A stretch of 64,000 nucleotides of DNA from Aquicoccus sp. G2-2 (GCF_034555965.1 NZ_JAYDCK010000003.1:1302001-1366000), one strand, 5' to 3'; numbered from the stretch's first letter, positions 11,560 through 21,458 are shown. Made by a program: numbers and translations. The notes: a model not told the origin generated them from the sequence alone.

Positions 11560-12350
11560 GCCTCTCCCCCTCGGCTTGGCGCTGACATGACTGCACCATC
11601 GCCGATCTGGCTGTGTTTTGGCGCCATTACCCGTTCCTTTTCCAACACCACGATGGAATCGTAAACATGCAGTCCCGCCACATGCCCTGCCGTCGGGCGC
11701 ACCTTCTCACCTTCAAGATGATACCAATGATGCATGTCGTCGATGATCTGTTTGACGTCCGACATGAAGCTCCGGCTCTTGCCATAGCCGCCACCAAAAC
11801 TTGGCCAATAGGCAGCGTGCAAATCTTCTATCATGTAGACCCCGCCATCGCCGAGACGCGGGTAAAGCGCCTCAAGTGAGGCCCGGATATGGCGCGATAC
11901 ATGAGAGCCGTCATCCAAAACAATATCGAGTCCGCCCATTTCATCGACAACACTGTTCAGGAAACCCGCGTCGTCCTGCGAGCCGATCCGGACTTGCCCG
12001 GCCTGCCCGTCAAACTGCGCACAATCGGGGTTGATGTCGATTCCAAAGATCACTGCTTGAGGCCCGAAAAACCGACGCCAAAGTTGAAGCGATCCGCCTT
12101 TGGATACGCCAATTTCCAAGATCCGCACCGGTGTGTCCACGAACCGCTCGAAATATCTCTGATAGATCGGCAGGTAATGATGCCACTTGTGCACCACCGG
12201 ACCTGTATTCGACCAGAAAAGATCCTCGATCCCACCCTTCGGCGCATCGCTCTCAGGGCGCGCACCATCATAGGCAAACCGAGCGATCGAGCTGATCTTG
12301 TCCCCCTCGGGTCGCCGCCGCATGCGGTGTATCTGGTTAAAAATCGCCAT
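11556..12350 (-). CDS. Class I SAM-dependent methyltransferase-like protein
   Basis: 264-residue protein with a Rossmann methyltransferase fold signature: RILEIGVSKGGSLQLWRRFF (motif I), FGIDINPD (acidic strand end) and DIVLDDGSHVSRH (motif IV region). It is similar to methyltransferases seen near polyketide or sugar-modification genes, but the substrate cannot be read from sequence. It starts at MAIFNQIHRMRR, nine bases after the nuoF stop, and overlaps the next lipoprotein gene. An extended upstream reading overlaps nuoF and is unlikely. A methyltransferase embedded between nuoF and nuoG is unusual. Confidence 0.8.
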   Translation of the reverse strand: MAIFNQIHRMRRRPEGDKISSIARFAYDGARPESDAPKGGIEDLFWSNTGPVVHKWHHYLPIYQRYFERFVDTPVRILEIGVSKGGSLQLWRRFFGPQAVIFGIDINPDCAQFDGQAGQVRIGSQDDAGFLNSVVDEMGGLDIVLDDGSHVSRHIRASLEALYPRLGDGGVYMIEDLHAAYWPSFGGGYGKSRSFMSDVKQIIDDMHHWYHLEGEKVRPTAGHVAGLHVYDSIVVLEKERVMAPKHSQIGDGAVMSAPSRGGEA

Positions 12351-12358
12351 TCCCGCGC

Positions 12359-13657
12359 TCACTCCGCTGCCATCGCGCCCATGCGGCCGCTTTTCTGTGC
12401 CTTGATCCGATCCTCGATCTCCTCGCGGAAGTTGCGGATCAGCCCTTGAATTGGCCATGCCGCCGCATCGCCAAGCGCACAGATTGTATGGCCCTCCACC
12501 TGCTTTGACACATCAAACAGCATGTCGATCTCTTCCAACTCCGCCTCGCCCCGGATCAGCCGCTCCATCACCCGCATCATCCAGCCGGTGCCTTCCCGGC
12601 ACGGCGTGCACTGGCCACAGCTTTCATGCTTGTAAAACTTGGAGAGCCGCCAAATCGCCTTCACGATATCGGTGCTCTTGTCCATCACGATCACCGCCGC
12701 CGTGCCAAGGCCTGAACCCAGCTCCTTGCTCAGGTAATCGAAGTCCATCACCGCATCGCGCATGTTCTCGCCGCGCACGCAAGGCACCGATGACCCACCG
12801 GGAATCACCGCCAACAGGTTGTCCCAGCCGCCCCGGATGCCGCCGCAATGTTTCTCGATCAACTCCTCGAACGAGATCGACATCGCGTCTTCCACCACGC
12901 AGGGTTGGTTGACGTGGCCCGAGATTGCATAAAGCTTGGTGCCCGCGTTGTTGGGCCGCCCGAAGCTCGAAAACCACTCCGCCCCGCGGCGCAGAATGGT
13001 CGGCGCAACGGCAATCGATTCCACATTGTTCACCGTGGTCGGGCACCCATAAAGCCCCGCCCCCGCCGGGAACGGCGGCTTCATCCGTGGCAGGCCTTTC
13101 TTGCCTTCAAGGCTCTCCAGCAATGCGGTTTCTTCACCGCAGATATACGCCCCCGCGCCGTGGCTCAGGAAAATATCGAAATCCCAGCCCGACCCGGCCG
13201 CGTTCGGCCCGACAAGCCCGGCATCATAGGCCTCATTGATCGCCGCCTGAAGCGCTTCCTTCTCACGGATATACTCGCCCCGGATATAGATGTGGCAGGT
13301 ATGCGCATCCATCGCGAAACTGGCGATCAGGCAACCTTCGATCAACGTATGCGGATCGTGCCGCATGATTTCGCGGTCCTTGCAGGTGCCCGGCTCCGAT
13401 TCGTCGGCGTTGACCACAAGGTAAGCCGGGCGCCCGTCGCTTTCCTTGGGCATGAAGCTCCACTTCAACCCGGTGGGAAACCCTGCCCCACCACGCCCGC
13501 GCAGGCCCGAGGCCTTCATCTCATTGACAATCCAGTCGCGCCCCTTGGCGATAATCTCCGCCGTTCCATCCCAATGGCCGCGCGCCCGCGCACCGGCAAG
13601 CGTGCGGTCGTGCATCCCGTAGATGTTGGTGAAAATACGGTCCTGATCCGTCAGCAT
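12359..13657 (-). CDS. nuoF: NADH-quinone oxidoreductase subunit F
   Basis: NADH-oxidising subunit, 432 residues from [14 protein letters not shown]. The glycine-rich FMN/NADH-binding segment [16 protein letters not shown] lies near residues 55-70, and the [4Fe-4S] cluster N3 ligands are in [12 protein letters not shown] plus the later Cys in [10 protein letters not shown]. It receives hydride from NADH, reduces FMN and passes electrons to NuoE and NuoG. Length and motifs are normal. It is preceded by the DUF5337-like small membrane gene. Confidence 0.97.
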   Translation of the reverse strand: MLTDQDRIFTNIYGMHDRTLAGARARGHWDGTAEIIAKGRDWIVNEMKASGLRGRGGAGFPTGLKWSFMPKESDGRPAYLVVNADESEPGTCKDREIMRHDPHTLIEGCLIASFAMDAHTCHIYIRGEYIREKEALQAAINEAYDAGLVGPNAAGSGWDFDIFLSHGAGAYICGEETALLESLEGKKGLPRMKPPFPAGAGLYGCPTTVNNVESIAVAPTILRRGAEWFSSFGRPNNAGTKLYAISGHVNQPCVVEDAMSISFEELIEKHCGGIRGGWDNLLAVIPGGSSVPCVRGENMRDAVMDFDYLSKELGSGLGTAAVIVMDKSTDIVKAIWRLSKFYKHESCGQCTPCREGTGWMMRVMERLIRGEAELEEIDMLFDVSKQVEGHTICALGDAAAWPIQGLIRNFREEIEDRIKAQKSGRMGAMAAE

Positions 13658-13661
13658 CGCC

Positions 13662-13889
13662 CTATCCTTCGAATTTCTGACGCGCACGCCAGATTTGCCA
13701 GACCAACGCGATGGAGAAGATGAACCCGCCCAACGCGATCAAGTCGATAAGGGCGAGCGCGCGTTGGCTCAACCCGATTTTTTCGCCGATGAACAAGCCG
13801 ATCACCCAGAAAGCCGCCGTGCCCGCGATCACCAGAGCGGCAATCCGCCCCTTGCGTGCCAGCTTTTCCCTTGATTGCGTGCTCATCAC
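13662..13889 (-). CDS. DUF5337-like small membrane protein
   Basis: 75-residue protein with two transmembrane helices, roughly residues 16-36 and 48-66, and charged ends ([15 protein letters not shown] and RARQKFEG). It matches what I recall as DUF5337, a Rhodobacterales family found inside the nuo operon. It is tightly spaced between the HhH protein and nuoF. The function is unknown; an accessory or assembly factor for complex I is a guess from position. Confidence 0.75.
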   Translation of the reverse strand: MMSTQSREKLARKGRIAALVIAGTAAFWVIGLFIGEKIGLSQRALALIDLIALGGFIFSIALVWQIWRARQKFEG

Positions 13890-13896
13890 TCAACCC

Positions 13897-14730
13897 TCAG
13901 TAAACCTTGCCCTGACCAACCCGCTTGGAGAACTCAGTCTCCTCGCCCGATGCCAGAGCCTTGGCTTGTTCCACCCAGCTATCCCGGCTCACCCGGCCTT
14001 TGAAACCCTTGAGGTTGGCGTCAACCCAAGCCACCTCATCGCCGCTCCACGCCGCGATCTGATCGAAATGCCAAAACCCCATGCCGTTCAACATCGCTTC
14101 AAGTTTCGGCCCGACGCCTTTGATTTGCTTCAGGTTATCGCCCTTACCACCACGTGGCTTGCTCAACGCCTCAGGCCGCGCGCCCTCATTCTCACCTTCC
14201 AACACACCGTCCTTGTCATAATCCGGTGCGGCCTCCGCGTCGGCCCGTTCGGCCCGGGCATCCTCTAAGGCTTTCTCCGCTGCGGCGCGTTCTTTCTCGG
14301 CCGCTGCGGCCCTCGCCTTGAGTGCCGCATCTTCCTTCGCCGCCGCCTCTTCGCGCGCTCGGGCCTCGGCCTCCTCTGCAATCGCCTCGTCAAGCCGGGC
14401 ATCCTGCGCCGCCGCTTCCGCCACGCTGACATCCGCGCCCTTTGCCCCGGCATCGCGCGCACCGCCTTTGGCCTCTTGCACCGCCTCGTTGGCCAGCACT
14501 GAACCACTGTCTGCGGCATGATGCGCCGCCTCGCCCTCGTGGTGAGAATGCATCCCGCCACAAACCAGATGGTTAAGCGCAAGCCCCACAAAACAGCCCA
14601 CCGCGACCGAGATCAGAAAGGTCGGAAACCACGTCTCCGCCACATCCACCGTGAACATCACCAGAAGGCCCGCTATGATGCCAAGCACCACGCAGACCCA
14701 GCTGCAAACTGTCATTTGACCCATCTTCAT
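13897..14730 (-). CDS. Membrane-anchored coiled-coil protein with NuoE-type HhH tail
   Basis: 277-residue protein in three parts. Residues 1-60 hold two transmembrane helices (VCSWVCVVLGIIAGLLVMF type). Residues 80-170 are an Ala/Glu/Arg-rich predicted coiled coil with many EEAEAR and AAAEKERAAAEK repeats. The last 80 residues are a helix-hairpin-helix-like domain (LKQIKGVGPKLEAMLNGMGF, then FWHFDQIAAW). The tail closely resembles the C-terminal extension of NuoE encoded just upstream, ending in the same ETEFSKR sequence. The start at 14730 has AAGGGG a few bases upstream; a GTG two codons earlier is an alternative. The function is unknown. Confidence 0.8.
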   Translation of the reverse strand: MKMGQMTVCSWVCVVLGIIAGLLVMFTVDVAETWFPTFLISVAVGCFVGLALNHLVCGGMHSHHEGEAAHHAADSGSVLANEAVQEAKGGARDAGAKGADVSVAEAAAQDARLDEAIAEEAEARAREEAAAKEDAALKARAAAAEKERAAAEKALEDARAERADAEAAPDYDKDGVLEGENEGARPEALSKPRGGKGDNLKQIKGVGPKLEAMLNGMGFWHFDQIAAWSGDEVAWVDANLKGFKGRVSRDSWVEQAKALASGEETEFSKRVGQGKVY

Positions 14731-14781
14731 CGTCACATCCCCTTTACCCTGTTGCCCACCGCCGGTCCGGGCCAGTCAGGT

Positions 14782-15903
14782 TCACTTGCGCTTCTTGCGC
14801 TTCGAAAACTCGGTCTCACCACCGGCGGCCAGAATACGCGCCTGCTCCATCCAATTGTCGCGCGCGATCCGGCCCTTGAACGTCAGCCGCGCGTCAACCC
14901 ATTCAATTTCCTGCGCCGTCCATTTCTCAATCTGGTCAAAATGCCAGAACCCCAACTCATTCAGCGTCTGCTCAAGCTTCGGCCCAACCCCGCTGATCAG
15001 CTTCAGATCGTCCGCCCCGCCCTCGCGCGGCGCATTCAGGGTGTCGGGCTGTTTCTCTGCGCCGCTCGCTGCGGGGGCCGCTTTCGCCGTCGCCGCCTCT
15101 GTTTTTGCCGCAGGTTTGGCCTTCGCAGGCTTCGCCGCCGCCGGTTTCGCCACAGGCTTGGCCTTGGCTTTCACCGCTTTACCGCCGCGCGCTTTGGCAT
15201 CGACCCAAGGCGTTTCCACCGGCACTTCGCTGCCGTCGATCCGCTTGATCGTCTCGCCCAGATCGGCCGCAAGCTGCGCGCTCGCGTTATACTGCGTTCG
15301 CCCGCTTTCATATTGAGTAAGCGAGGTCAGCCCGGACAGCGGTTCCGCCGCATAGCGCCCGTTCTGCGGCCCCGGAACCGGCACCCGGCCCGCCGCCATC
15401 TCATCAAGGATTTCCGACAACCGCTCCACTGTCAGGTCTTCATAGTAATCCTTGCCGATCTGCGCCATTGGCGCATTCGCACAAGCGCCAAGGCACTCCA
15501 CCTCTTCCCATGAAAACTTGCCATCCGCCGAAATCTCATGCGGATTGGGCGCCACCTTTTCCTTCAGCATCCCGATCAGGTTTTCCGAGCCGCACAGCAT
15601 ACATGAAAGCGTGCCGCAAACCTGAATATTTGCAACTGATCCAACAGGTTGCAGTTGAAACATGAAGTAAAATGTCGCCACTTCCAACGCCCGGATATAC
15701 GCCATACCCAGCATATCCGCGACATATTCAATCGCCGGGCGGGTCAACCAGCCTTCCTGCTCCTGTGCGCGCCACAACAGCGCAATAATCGCGCTGGCCT
15801 GCCGCCCTTCGGGATATTTGGTGATCTGCCCTTCGGCCCATTTCTTGTTATCGGGCGTAAAGGCAAAGCTCTCGGGCTGCTCTGGGTGAAGGCGGCGCAA
15901 CAT
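14782..15903 (-). CDS. nuoE: NADH-quinone oxidoreductase subunit E with long C-terminal extension
   Basis: Thioredoxin-like [2Fe-2S] subunit of the NADH module, 373 residues; typical bacterial NuoE is about 160-240. Cluster ligands are visible in [10 protein letters not shown] and CLGACANAP. After about residue 215 comes an Ala/Lys/Pro-rich low-complexity linker ([20 protein letters not shown]) and then an HhH-like domain ([20 protein letters not shown]). Such an extension is known for Rhodobacter relatives. The start [13 protein letters not shown] overlaps the upstream lipoprotein stop by one base. Confidence 0.95.
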   Translation of the reverse strand: MLRRLHPEQPESFAFTPDNKKWAEGQITKYPEGRQASAIIALLWRAQEQEGWLTRPAIEYVADMLGMAYIRALEVATFYFMFQLQPVGSVANIQVCGTLSCMLCGSENLIGMLKEKVAPNPHEISADGKFSWEEVECLGACANAPMAQIGKDYYEDLTVERLSEILDEMAAGRVPVPGPQNGRYAAEPLSGLTSLTQYESGRTQYNASAQLAADLGETIKRIDGSEVPVETPWVDAKARGGKAVKAKAKPVAKPAAAKPAKAKPAAKTEAATAKAAPAASGAEKQPDTLNAPREGGADDLKLISGVGPKLEQTLNELGFWHFDQIEKWTAQEIEWVDARLTFKGRIARDNWMEQARILAAGGETEFSKRKKRK

Positions 15904-16184
15904 CAGGCACAAGCTCCTGTCATCAGTCTGATCCCCGCATCGTCGGGCAGCTTCTCGGCGGTGCCCTTGGCAAGGTGATATTTGGTCAAATCAATGGTCT
16001 GCTCACGGGTCAGCCCGGTTTGCAACTCAACCGGCTGATAATCGCTCTCATCGCGCAACACACAACCGATCGAGGCCACGGCGGTCACGTAATCGTCACG
16101 CATCTCCGGCGTGATATCCTTGGGCGGAAAGGCAAGACAGCCTGACAGCAGCCCGATCAGGCACAGGGCAAACACCGGCTTCAT
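15903..16184 (-). CDS. Small putative lipoprotein between nuoD and nuoE
   Basis: 93-residue protein starting [19 protein letters not shown], a lipoprotein signal with lipobox LLSGC. The mature part contains [20 protein letters not shown] and ends RLMTGACA, giving two cysteines. No family recognised. Its ATG overlaps the stop of a 45-residue small gene (16181-16318) and its stop overlaps the nuoE start, so it is coupled on both sides. Confidence 0.72.
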   Translation of the reverse strand: MKPVFALCLIGLLSGCLAFPPKDITPEMRDDYVTAVASIGCVLRDESDYQPVELQTGLTREQTIDLTKYHLAKGTAEKLPDDAGIRLMTGACA

Positions 16185-16318
16185 TGATGAACCTCCGCAA
16201 GAGCAGTCATTGAAACGAAATTCACGGCAATGAAGCCATGCGAAACCACGGCGGCCACCGGAGCGCCCAAAACCGAAAAAAGAAGCAGTAAGCCGGGAAA
16301 GCCAATACTGGTGAGCAT
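16181..16318 (-). CDS. 45-residue hydrophobic small protein after nuoD
   Basis: A short frame found by reading the minus strand: [20 protein letters not shown], then a second hydrophobic stretch, ending LAEVHQ. Its ATG overlaps the nuoD stop (TAATG at 16316-16320) and its stop overlaps the ATG of the following lipoprotein (ATGA). The peptide is largely hydrophobic and could form one membrane helix. The double overlap and the absence of any other gene in this gap support a real small gene, but I know no homologue. Confidence 0.55.
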   Translation of the reverse strand: MLTSIGFPGLLLLFSVLGAPVAAVVSHGFIAVNFVSMTALAEVHQ

Positions 16319-17562
16319 TACCGATCAACCTCCCCAAACACGATATCAAGGGTGCCGATGATCGCCGCCACATCGGCAAGCTGGTGGCCGCTGGCAATAT
16401 GGTCCATCGCCTGCAAATGCAGGTATCCCGGCGCCCTGATCTTCGCCCGGTAGGGTTTGTTGGTCCCATCCGCAACCAGATACACCCCGAACTCACCTTT
16501 CGGCGCTTCCACCGCGGCATAAACTTCGCCCGCAGGCACATGGAAGCCTTCGGTATAAAGCTTGAAATGATGAATCAGCGCTTCCATCGAGGTCTTCATC
16601 TCACTGCGCTTGGGCGGCGATATCTTGCCCCGCGTCAACACCTCGCCCTGCCCCTCCGGCGCGCGCAGCTTGGCGCAAGCCTGAAGCATGATAAGCCGCG
16701 ATTGTTCCATTTCCTCGATCCGCACCAGATAGCGATCATAACAATCGCCGTTCTTGCCGACCGGAATTTTGAAATCGAACTCGCTATAGCATTCATAGGG
16801 TTGCGAGCGGCGCAAATCCCACGGCAAGCCAGAGCCGCGCACCATCACACCGGAAAAACCGTATTTCTGAATATCGTCCTCGGTGACGACGCCGATATCG
16901 ACATTGCGCTGCTTGAACACCCGGTTTTCGGTCAGCAGAATATGCAAATCGGCAATGAACTTGCCCAGATCATGCTCAGCCCAAGCCTCGATATCGTCGA
17001 TCAACTCGGGCGGCAGGTCCTGATGCACGCCACCGGGCCGGAAATAGGCCGAGTGCAGCCGCGCACCGCACGCCCGCTCATAGAAAATCATCAGCTTCTC
17101 GCGCTCTTCAAACCCCCAAAGCGGCGGGGTCAGCGCGCCCACGTCCATCGCTTGCGTGGTCACGTTCAGCAAGTGGTTGAGGATGCGGCCAATCTCCGAA
17201 TAAAGCACCCGGATCAGGCTGGCGCGGCGCGGCACCGGCGTGCCGGTCAGCTTCTCGATCGCCAGACACCAGGCATGTTCCTGATTCATCGGCGCCACGT
17301 AGTCAAGCCGGTCAAAATAGGGCAGGTTTTGCAGGTAGGTGCGGCTCTCCATCAGCTTCTCGGTGCCACGATGAAGCAGGCCGATATGCGGATCACACCG
17401 CTCGACAATCTCCCCGTCCAGCTCAAGAACAAGCCGCAAAACACCATGCGCCGCAGGGTGTTGCGGGCCGAAGTTGATGTTGAAATTACGGATTTTCTGC
17501 TCACCGGTCAGAACATCACTGACGCCATCATCATAGCGGTTCGTGCGAATATCACCGTCCAT
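16318..17562 (-). CDS. nuoD: NADH-quinone oxidoreductase subunit D
   Basis: 49-kDa-type subunit (414 residues) that forms the quinone-binding site with NuoB. It starts [13 protein letters not shown], preceded by a few bases from the GFA-family gene. The family segment [21 protein letters not shown] is present, with the quinone-pocket His in GPQHPAAHG, and [16 protein letters not shown] follows. Normal length, no breaks. The stop overlaps the start of the 45-residue gene. Confidence 0.97.
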   Translation of the reverse strand: MDGDIRTNRYDDGVSDVLTGEQKIRNFNINFGPQHPAAHGVLRLVLELDGEIVERCDPHIGLLHRGTEKLMESRTYLQNLPYFDRLDYVAPMNQEHAWCLAIEKLTGTPVPRRASLIRVLYSEIGRILNHLLNVTTQAMDVGALTPPLWGFEEREKLMIFYERACGARLHSAYFRPGGVHQDLPPELIDDIEAWAEHDLGKFIADLHILLTENRVFKQRNVDIGVVTEDDIQKYGFSGVMVRGSGLPWDLRRSQPYECYSEFDFKIPVGKNGDCYDRYLVRIEEMEQSRLIMLQACAKLRAPEGQGEVLTRGKISPPKRSEMKTSMEALIHHFKLYTEGFHVPAGEVYAAVEAPKGEFGVYLVADGTNKPYRAKIRAPGYLHLQAMDHIASGHQLADVAAIIGTLDIVFGEVDR

Positions 17563-17563
17563 C

Positions 17564-17983
17564 TTATTGAGCCTCCTTGCCGTCGGCATAACGCGCCATC
17601 ACCTCTGCACGGCTTAACCGCTCGTGATCGCCCACAAAAGCATAGCTTCCCGGTTTGTCATCAATGAATATCTCGCTTGCGAGCGGATACCCCGCCGGAT
17701 CTGCGAATGCCTGAACCGAAACCGACTGATGGCTGCCATCGCGGGTGCGCCAAACCAGCGCCGAGCCGCATTTGCCGCAGGAAACCCGCTCACCCCATTC
17801 AGAACTGACCCAGACGTTCAGAGCCGCCTCGTCATCGAATCGCACATTCTCACAAGAGACTGCCATGAACGCGCCGCCTGACCATTTTCGACAAGTCACA
17901 CAATGGCACACCCCCGAAACGGCCCCCTTCGGCACAACAGAACCGGTTATGCCCCCGCAGGCACAGGCGATAGCCTCGCTCAT
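17564..17983 (-). CDS. GFA/CENP-V family zinc-binding protein
   Basis: 139-residue protein of the glutathione-dependent formaldehyde-activating (GFA) superfamily. The zinc-ligand motifs are visible: CACGGITG near the N-terminus, [12 protein letters not shown] around residues 26-37 and [11 protein letters not shown] around residues 69-79. The substrate is not predictable. It sits between nuoC and nuoD, overlapping nuoC by four bases (ATGA), and is an unexpected member of a complex I operon. GFA proteins commonly bind glutathione adducts, but no formaldehyde role is shown here. Confidence 0.85.
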   Translation of the reverse strand: MSEAIACACGGITGSVVPKGAVSGVCHCVTCRKWSGGAFMAVSCENVRFDDEAALNVWVSSEWGERVSCGKCGSALVWRTRDGSHQSVSVQAFADPAGYPLASEIFIDDKPGSYAFVGDHERLSRAEVMARYADGKEAQ

Positions 17984-18588
17984 TTCGCCTCCGCCTCCTT
18001 CTCATCGCCCGGAAGGATATATTGCGCGCCCTCCCATGGGCTCATGAAATCGAACTGTCGATATTCCTGCACCAATGACACCGGCTCATAAATCACCCGC
18101 TTCTGAGTTTCGTCATAGCGCACTTCGGTATAGCCCGTGGTCGGAAAATCCTTCCTGAGCGGATGGCCCCGGAAACCATAATCCGTCAGCAGCCGCCGCA
18201 GGTCCGGGTGGCCGGAAAACAGGATGCCGAACATGTCAAATACCTCACGCTCAAACCAGTTGGCGCTCGGATGTACATCGGTGATCGACGGCACCAGCTC
18301 ATCATCGCGGATACCGACCCGCAGGCGGATGCGCTGATTCTGGTACATGCTCAGAAAGTGATAGATCATCTCGAACCGCTTTGGGCGATCCGGGTAATCC
18401 ACCGCCGTGATGTCCACCAATGAGGAAAAACGGCAGGTCGTGTCAGACTTCAGAAATTCCACCACCCCGACGATATTCGCCGGTGCCACGTCCACATTCA
18501 ATTCCCCGAATGCAACCTCCCAGCCCAGAACCCCTTCGGGCCGTTTGGCCGCGATATGTCCGCCCAGCTCGTCTAGTGCCTCAGTCAT
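17980..18588 (-). CDS. nuoC: NADH-quinone oxidoreductase subunit C
   Basis: 30-kDa-type subunit of complex I, 202 residues from [15 protein letters not shown]. The family signature ERE(V/A)FDMFGI is present as [20 protein letters not shown], followed by [14 protein letters not shown]. It is a separate gene and not fused to nuoD. The C-terminus is acidic (DEKEAEAK). It lies 20 bases after nuoB. Confidence 0.97.
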   Translation of the reverse strand: MTEALDELGGHIAAKRPEGVLGWEVAFGELNVDVAPANIVGVVEFLKSDTTCRFSSLVDITAVDYPDRPKRFEMIYHFLSMYQNQRIRLRVGIRDDELVPSITDVHPSANWFEREVFDMFGILFSGHPDLRRLLTDYGFRGHPLRKDFPTTGYTEVRYDETQKRVIYEPVSLVQEYRQFDFMSPWEGAQYILPGDEKEAEAK

Positions 18589-18608
18589 CCTCTGCCCCTT
18601 CCCGCGCG

Positions 18609-19133
18609 TTATCGCACGATCGTCCCGGTCCGGCGGATCTTCCGCGCCAGTTGCATGATCCCGTAAAGCAGCGCCTCTGCCGTCGGCGGGCAACCGGGCA
18701 CATAAATATCCACCGGCACCACCCGGTCACAGCCCCGCACCACCGAATAGCTATAGTGATAGTAGCCGCCACCATTGGCGCAGGATCCCATCGAGATCAC
18801 ATAACGCGGCTCGGGCATCTGGTCGTAAACCTTGCGCAACGCCGGGGCCATCTTGTTGGTCAGCGTCCCTGCCACGATCATCACATCCGACTGGCGCGGG
18901 CTGGCGCGCGGGGCCACCCCGAAACGCTCCACATCATAGCGCGGCATCGAGGTGTGCATCATCTCAACCGCACAACAGGCAAGCCCGAACGTCATCCAAT
19001 GCAGGCTGCCGGTGCGCGCCCAGTTGATGATGTCCTCGGTCGAAGTCAGCAAGAACCCCTTGTCCTGCAATTCCGCGTTCAGCGACTGCGTGGCAACCTC
19101 CGGGTCCGCCCCGGCCGTATTGGCTCCCGTCAT
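18609..19133 (-). CDS. nuoB: NADH-quinone oxidoreductase subunit B
   Basis: Subunit carrying cluster N2, the last iron-sulfur centre before quinone. It has 174 residues from the ATG at 19133, which overlaps the nuoA stop by four bases. The tandem cysteines in [11 protein letters not shown] and the further ligands in [11 protein letters not shown] and [10 protein letters not shown] are intact. Two upstream in-frame starts (to 19160) run into nuoA and are less likely. Confidence 0.97.
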   Translation of the reverse strand: MTGANTAGADPEVATQSLNAELQDKGFLLTSTEDIINWARTGSLHWMTFGLACCAVEMMHTSMPRYDVERFGVAPRASPRQSDVMIVAGTLTNKMAPALRKVYDQMPEPRYVISMGSCANGGGYYHYSYSVVRGCDRVVPVDIYVPGCPPTAEALLYGIMQLARKIRRTGTIVR

Positions 19134-19495
19134 GACCATTCCAGCGCCCCTTTCTTCCACTCATAGGCAAACCCGATGGTCAACACCCCAAGGAATATGA
19201 TCATCGACCAGAACCCGACCGTGCCAACATCCTTGAACGCAACGGCCCAAGGGAAAAGCATGGCGATTTCAAGGTCGAATATGATGAACAAGATCGACAC
19301 AAGATAGAATCGCACATCGAATTTCATCCGCGCATCATCGAACGCGTTGAACCCGCATTCATACGCACTGACCTTCTCCGGATCAGGATTGCGGACCGCA
19401 AGAACAATGGCGGCAAGGATCAGGGCAAGCCCGATCGCTATCGCAAGACCAAGAAAGATCAGGATCGGCAGGTATTCCCTGAGCATACCGTCCAT
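19130..19495 (-). CDS. nuoA: NADH-quinone oxidoreductase subunit A
   Basis: First gene of the operon: a 121-residue subunit with three transmembrane helices. The conserved loop between helices 1 and 2 reads [23 protein letters not shown], with the Cys that is exposed in the open state of complex I. The start [14 protein letters not shown] is preceded by AAAGGAG at a good distance; an ATG three codons later is possible. The promoter must lie in the 300 bases upstream. Confidence 0.96.
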   Translation of the reverse strand: MDGMLREYLPILIFLGLAIAIGLALILAAIVLAVRNPDPEKVSAYECGFNAFDDARMKFDVRFYLVSILFIIFDLEIAMLFPWAVAFKDVGTVGFWSMIIFLGVLTIGFAYEWKKGALEWS

Positions 19496-19793
19496 GTCGG
19501 GGCTCCTTTCCACGCGTCTCTGTGCGCGCCTTCTGGCAGCAAAAACCTGCCCTTGGGTTTACCCTTGCCCCCCGGCAGGGTCAACCAACGCCTGAACATA
19601 TTCAGATCAAGGAAAATGTTGCTCAAATCGCGCGCATAACCTGACAAAACGCCTGTAAAACAACACCGCGCGCGCCGCGCTGGCACTATTGCACATTCAG
19701 CGCGGATTTCATCACGCCCACCAAACTGCGTTCACGCCACAGCCGCGCGACTCAATCGCGCCGCTGCGGCCCGGCAACACCCCGGCAACAGCT
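19496..19793 (-). promoter_or_regulatory. nuo operon leader with a terminator-like hairpin
   Basis: 298 bases without a supported gene between the von Willebrand gene and nuoA. In the nuo transcript the arms CCTGCC (19579-19574) and GGCAGG (19551-19546) can pair, with an inner GGG/CCC pairing, and five U residues follow at 19545-19541. This looks like an intrinsic terminator about 45 bases before nuoA and could act as an attenuator. No clear sigma70-type -35/-10 pair was found; TTGAGC with GAATAT 17 bases later (around 19600-19630) is only a weak candidate. Confidence 0.4.
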
Positions 19794-21458
19794 CTATTCC
19801 AGCGTGATTTCCGTGCGTTCCCCGGCGGCAATCTTCATCACCGTCTCCTGTGGCGCACGATCACCCTCATAAGTCACATGCACAAGGTATTCGCCCACCG
19901 GCAAGGTCAGCGTCCATTCCCCGCCATAGGTTCCGGCAATCTCCTTGCCCTTGCCTTGCAGGTTCTTCTTGCCAAGAAGCGAAATGCGCCGCGCCCCCGG
20001 CGCGGTAATCGCTCCCACCCCGGCATCCAGCACAACCTGCACATCCGTGCGCTCGCCCGCCTTCACCTCGATCGGCTGGCTCATCAGCACCGTCACCTTG
20101 TCAAGCCGCGCGCCCACCACATATTCACCGACCGGGATTTCCATCGGCGAACTGCCATAGGTGCCGGCAATTTCCTTGCGCTTGCCTTGCAGGTTTTTCT
20201 TGTTTTCCTGCACCGAATACCGAATTGACTTGGTTTCCACCTCCGGGCCGCCTTCGGCATAAAGCGCCGTAACCACCACAACTCCCGAACCGACAATCAC
20301 ATCCTTCTGGACCCGCTCGCCTGCCGTCAGATCAAAACTCTGCGAAGAGGTCGCCTTGCCAAGCCGCCCATCGAGCATCACCTTGCCCGCCGGGACATAA
20401 AACTGCCCCGTGCCATAGGTGCCTGCCTTGAAGGCACCGTTCTCCACGCCGACGCGGATTTTCTTTTCCACCTCTCCGCCGGGCGTGCGCCGTGCCGTCA
20501 CATCGACAATGCCGGCGTTGAACACCACGTTGGTCATGTTCGTTTCGTCATCGCTCAGCGTAAGTTTCCGCGTGATGATGATCTTGCCAAGCCGGGTTTG
20601 CAGCTCATACTGCCCAGCCGGAACCGACGCCTCATATTGCGCGCCATAGCCCGACGCCGCCGATTTTTTCTGCACCTTGCCCGCTGCATCCATCGGGCGC
20701 AATTCCCAACGCATCCCTTTCTCATCAAGCGCCGGTCCCCCCTCGCTCAGCGAAGCAGTGCCAATGAAATTGAATTCCGGTTTTGCCGGTTCCGGCACAG
20801 GTGCCGGTTCTGGCTCCGGTTCTGGCTCCGGTGCGGCCTTGGCCACCACCGTCTTGGCCAACGCCTCGCTCAGTGCCGCAGCACTGCCCGCCTGCATGTA
20901 TTCCCCGCCAGTCTCTTTCGCCAGACACGCAACCTTCGCGCCCTCTTCCTTTGACAACCCGAACCCCACCACATGCGTGGTAAAATTCACCCCGGCCTTT
21001 TCAAGCTCCCGGCCCAGCGCGCACGGGTCCATCTCGCATGTCTCAAGCCCGTCAGTGACAAGGATCACCGTCGCTTTGTCCTCGGTAAATCTAAGCGCCT
21101 GTGCCGCCTGTTTCACCGCCGCACTCAACGGCGTCTTCCCCTTCGGGCTGATCTGGTTGGCAAACGCGGCGATCTTGCCCGCCGTGCCCTTGCTCGCAGG
21201 CACCGCCAATTCAATATCCTTGCAATCGCCCTTGCGCCGGTGGCCGTAAACCATCAGCCCCAGTTCTTCATCCGCAGGCACCGCCTTAAGCACATCGCCC
21301 AGCGTCTCACGCGCAATTTCGATCTTGGTCTTGCCGTCGATCTGCCCCCACATCGAGCCCGACGCATCCAACACGATCATCGCCCGCTCCTGCGCCGCGA
21401 CCGGCACCGCCAATGCAAGTGTCATGAGCAATCCAAATACCAATCCCCAAAGCCGCAT
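19794..21458 (-). CDS. Secreted von Willebrand factor type A domain protein
   Basis: 554 residues. A Sec signal peptide (MRLWGLVFGLLMTLALAVPVAAQ) is followed by a VWA domain at about residues 25-200 with an intact MIDAS: DASGSMWGQ, a Thr in GKTPLSAAV and the Asp in LVTDGLETC. A Glu/Pro repeat (EPEPEPEP) links to several beta-rich domains. Two of these contain a near-identical segment KKNLQGKxKEIAGTYG followed by IPVGEYVV or LPVGEYLV, so the C-terminal half is built of repeats. It is probably periplasmic or exported and may bind a metal-dependent ligand. Its role is unknown. The start was chosen for the signal peptide; a longer reading from 21530 has none. Confidence 0.8.
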   Translation of the reverse strand: MRLWGLVFGLLMTLALAVPVAAQERAMIVLDASGSMWGQIDGKTKIEIARETLGDVLKAVPADEELGLMVYGHRRKGDCKDIELAVPASKGTAGKIAAFANQISPKGKTPLSAAVKQAAQALRFTEDKATVILVTDGLETCEMDPCALGRELEKAGVNFTTHVVGFGLSKEEGAKVACLAKETGGEYMQAGSAAALSEALAKTVVAKAAPEPEPEPEPAPVPEPAKPEFNFIGTASLSEGGPALDEKGMRWELRPMDAAGKVQKKSAASGYGAQYEASVPAGQYELQTRLGKIIITRKLTLSDDETNMTNVVFNAGIVDVTARRTPGGEVEKKIRVGVENGAFKAGTYGTGQFYVPAGKVMLDGRLGKATSSQSFDLTAGERVQKDVIVGSGVVVVTALYAEGGPEVETKSIRYSVQENKKNLQGKRKEIAGTYGSSPMEIPVGEYVVGARLDKVTVLMSQPIEVKAGERTDVQVVLDAGVGAITAPGARRISLLGKKNLQGKGKEIAGTYGGEWTLTLPVGEYLVHVTYEGDRAPQETVMKIAAGERTEITLE

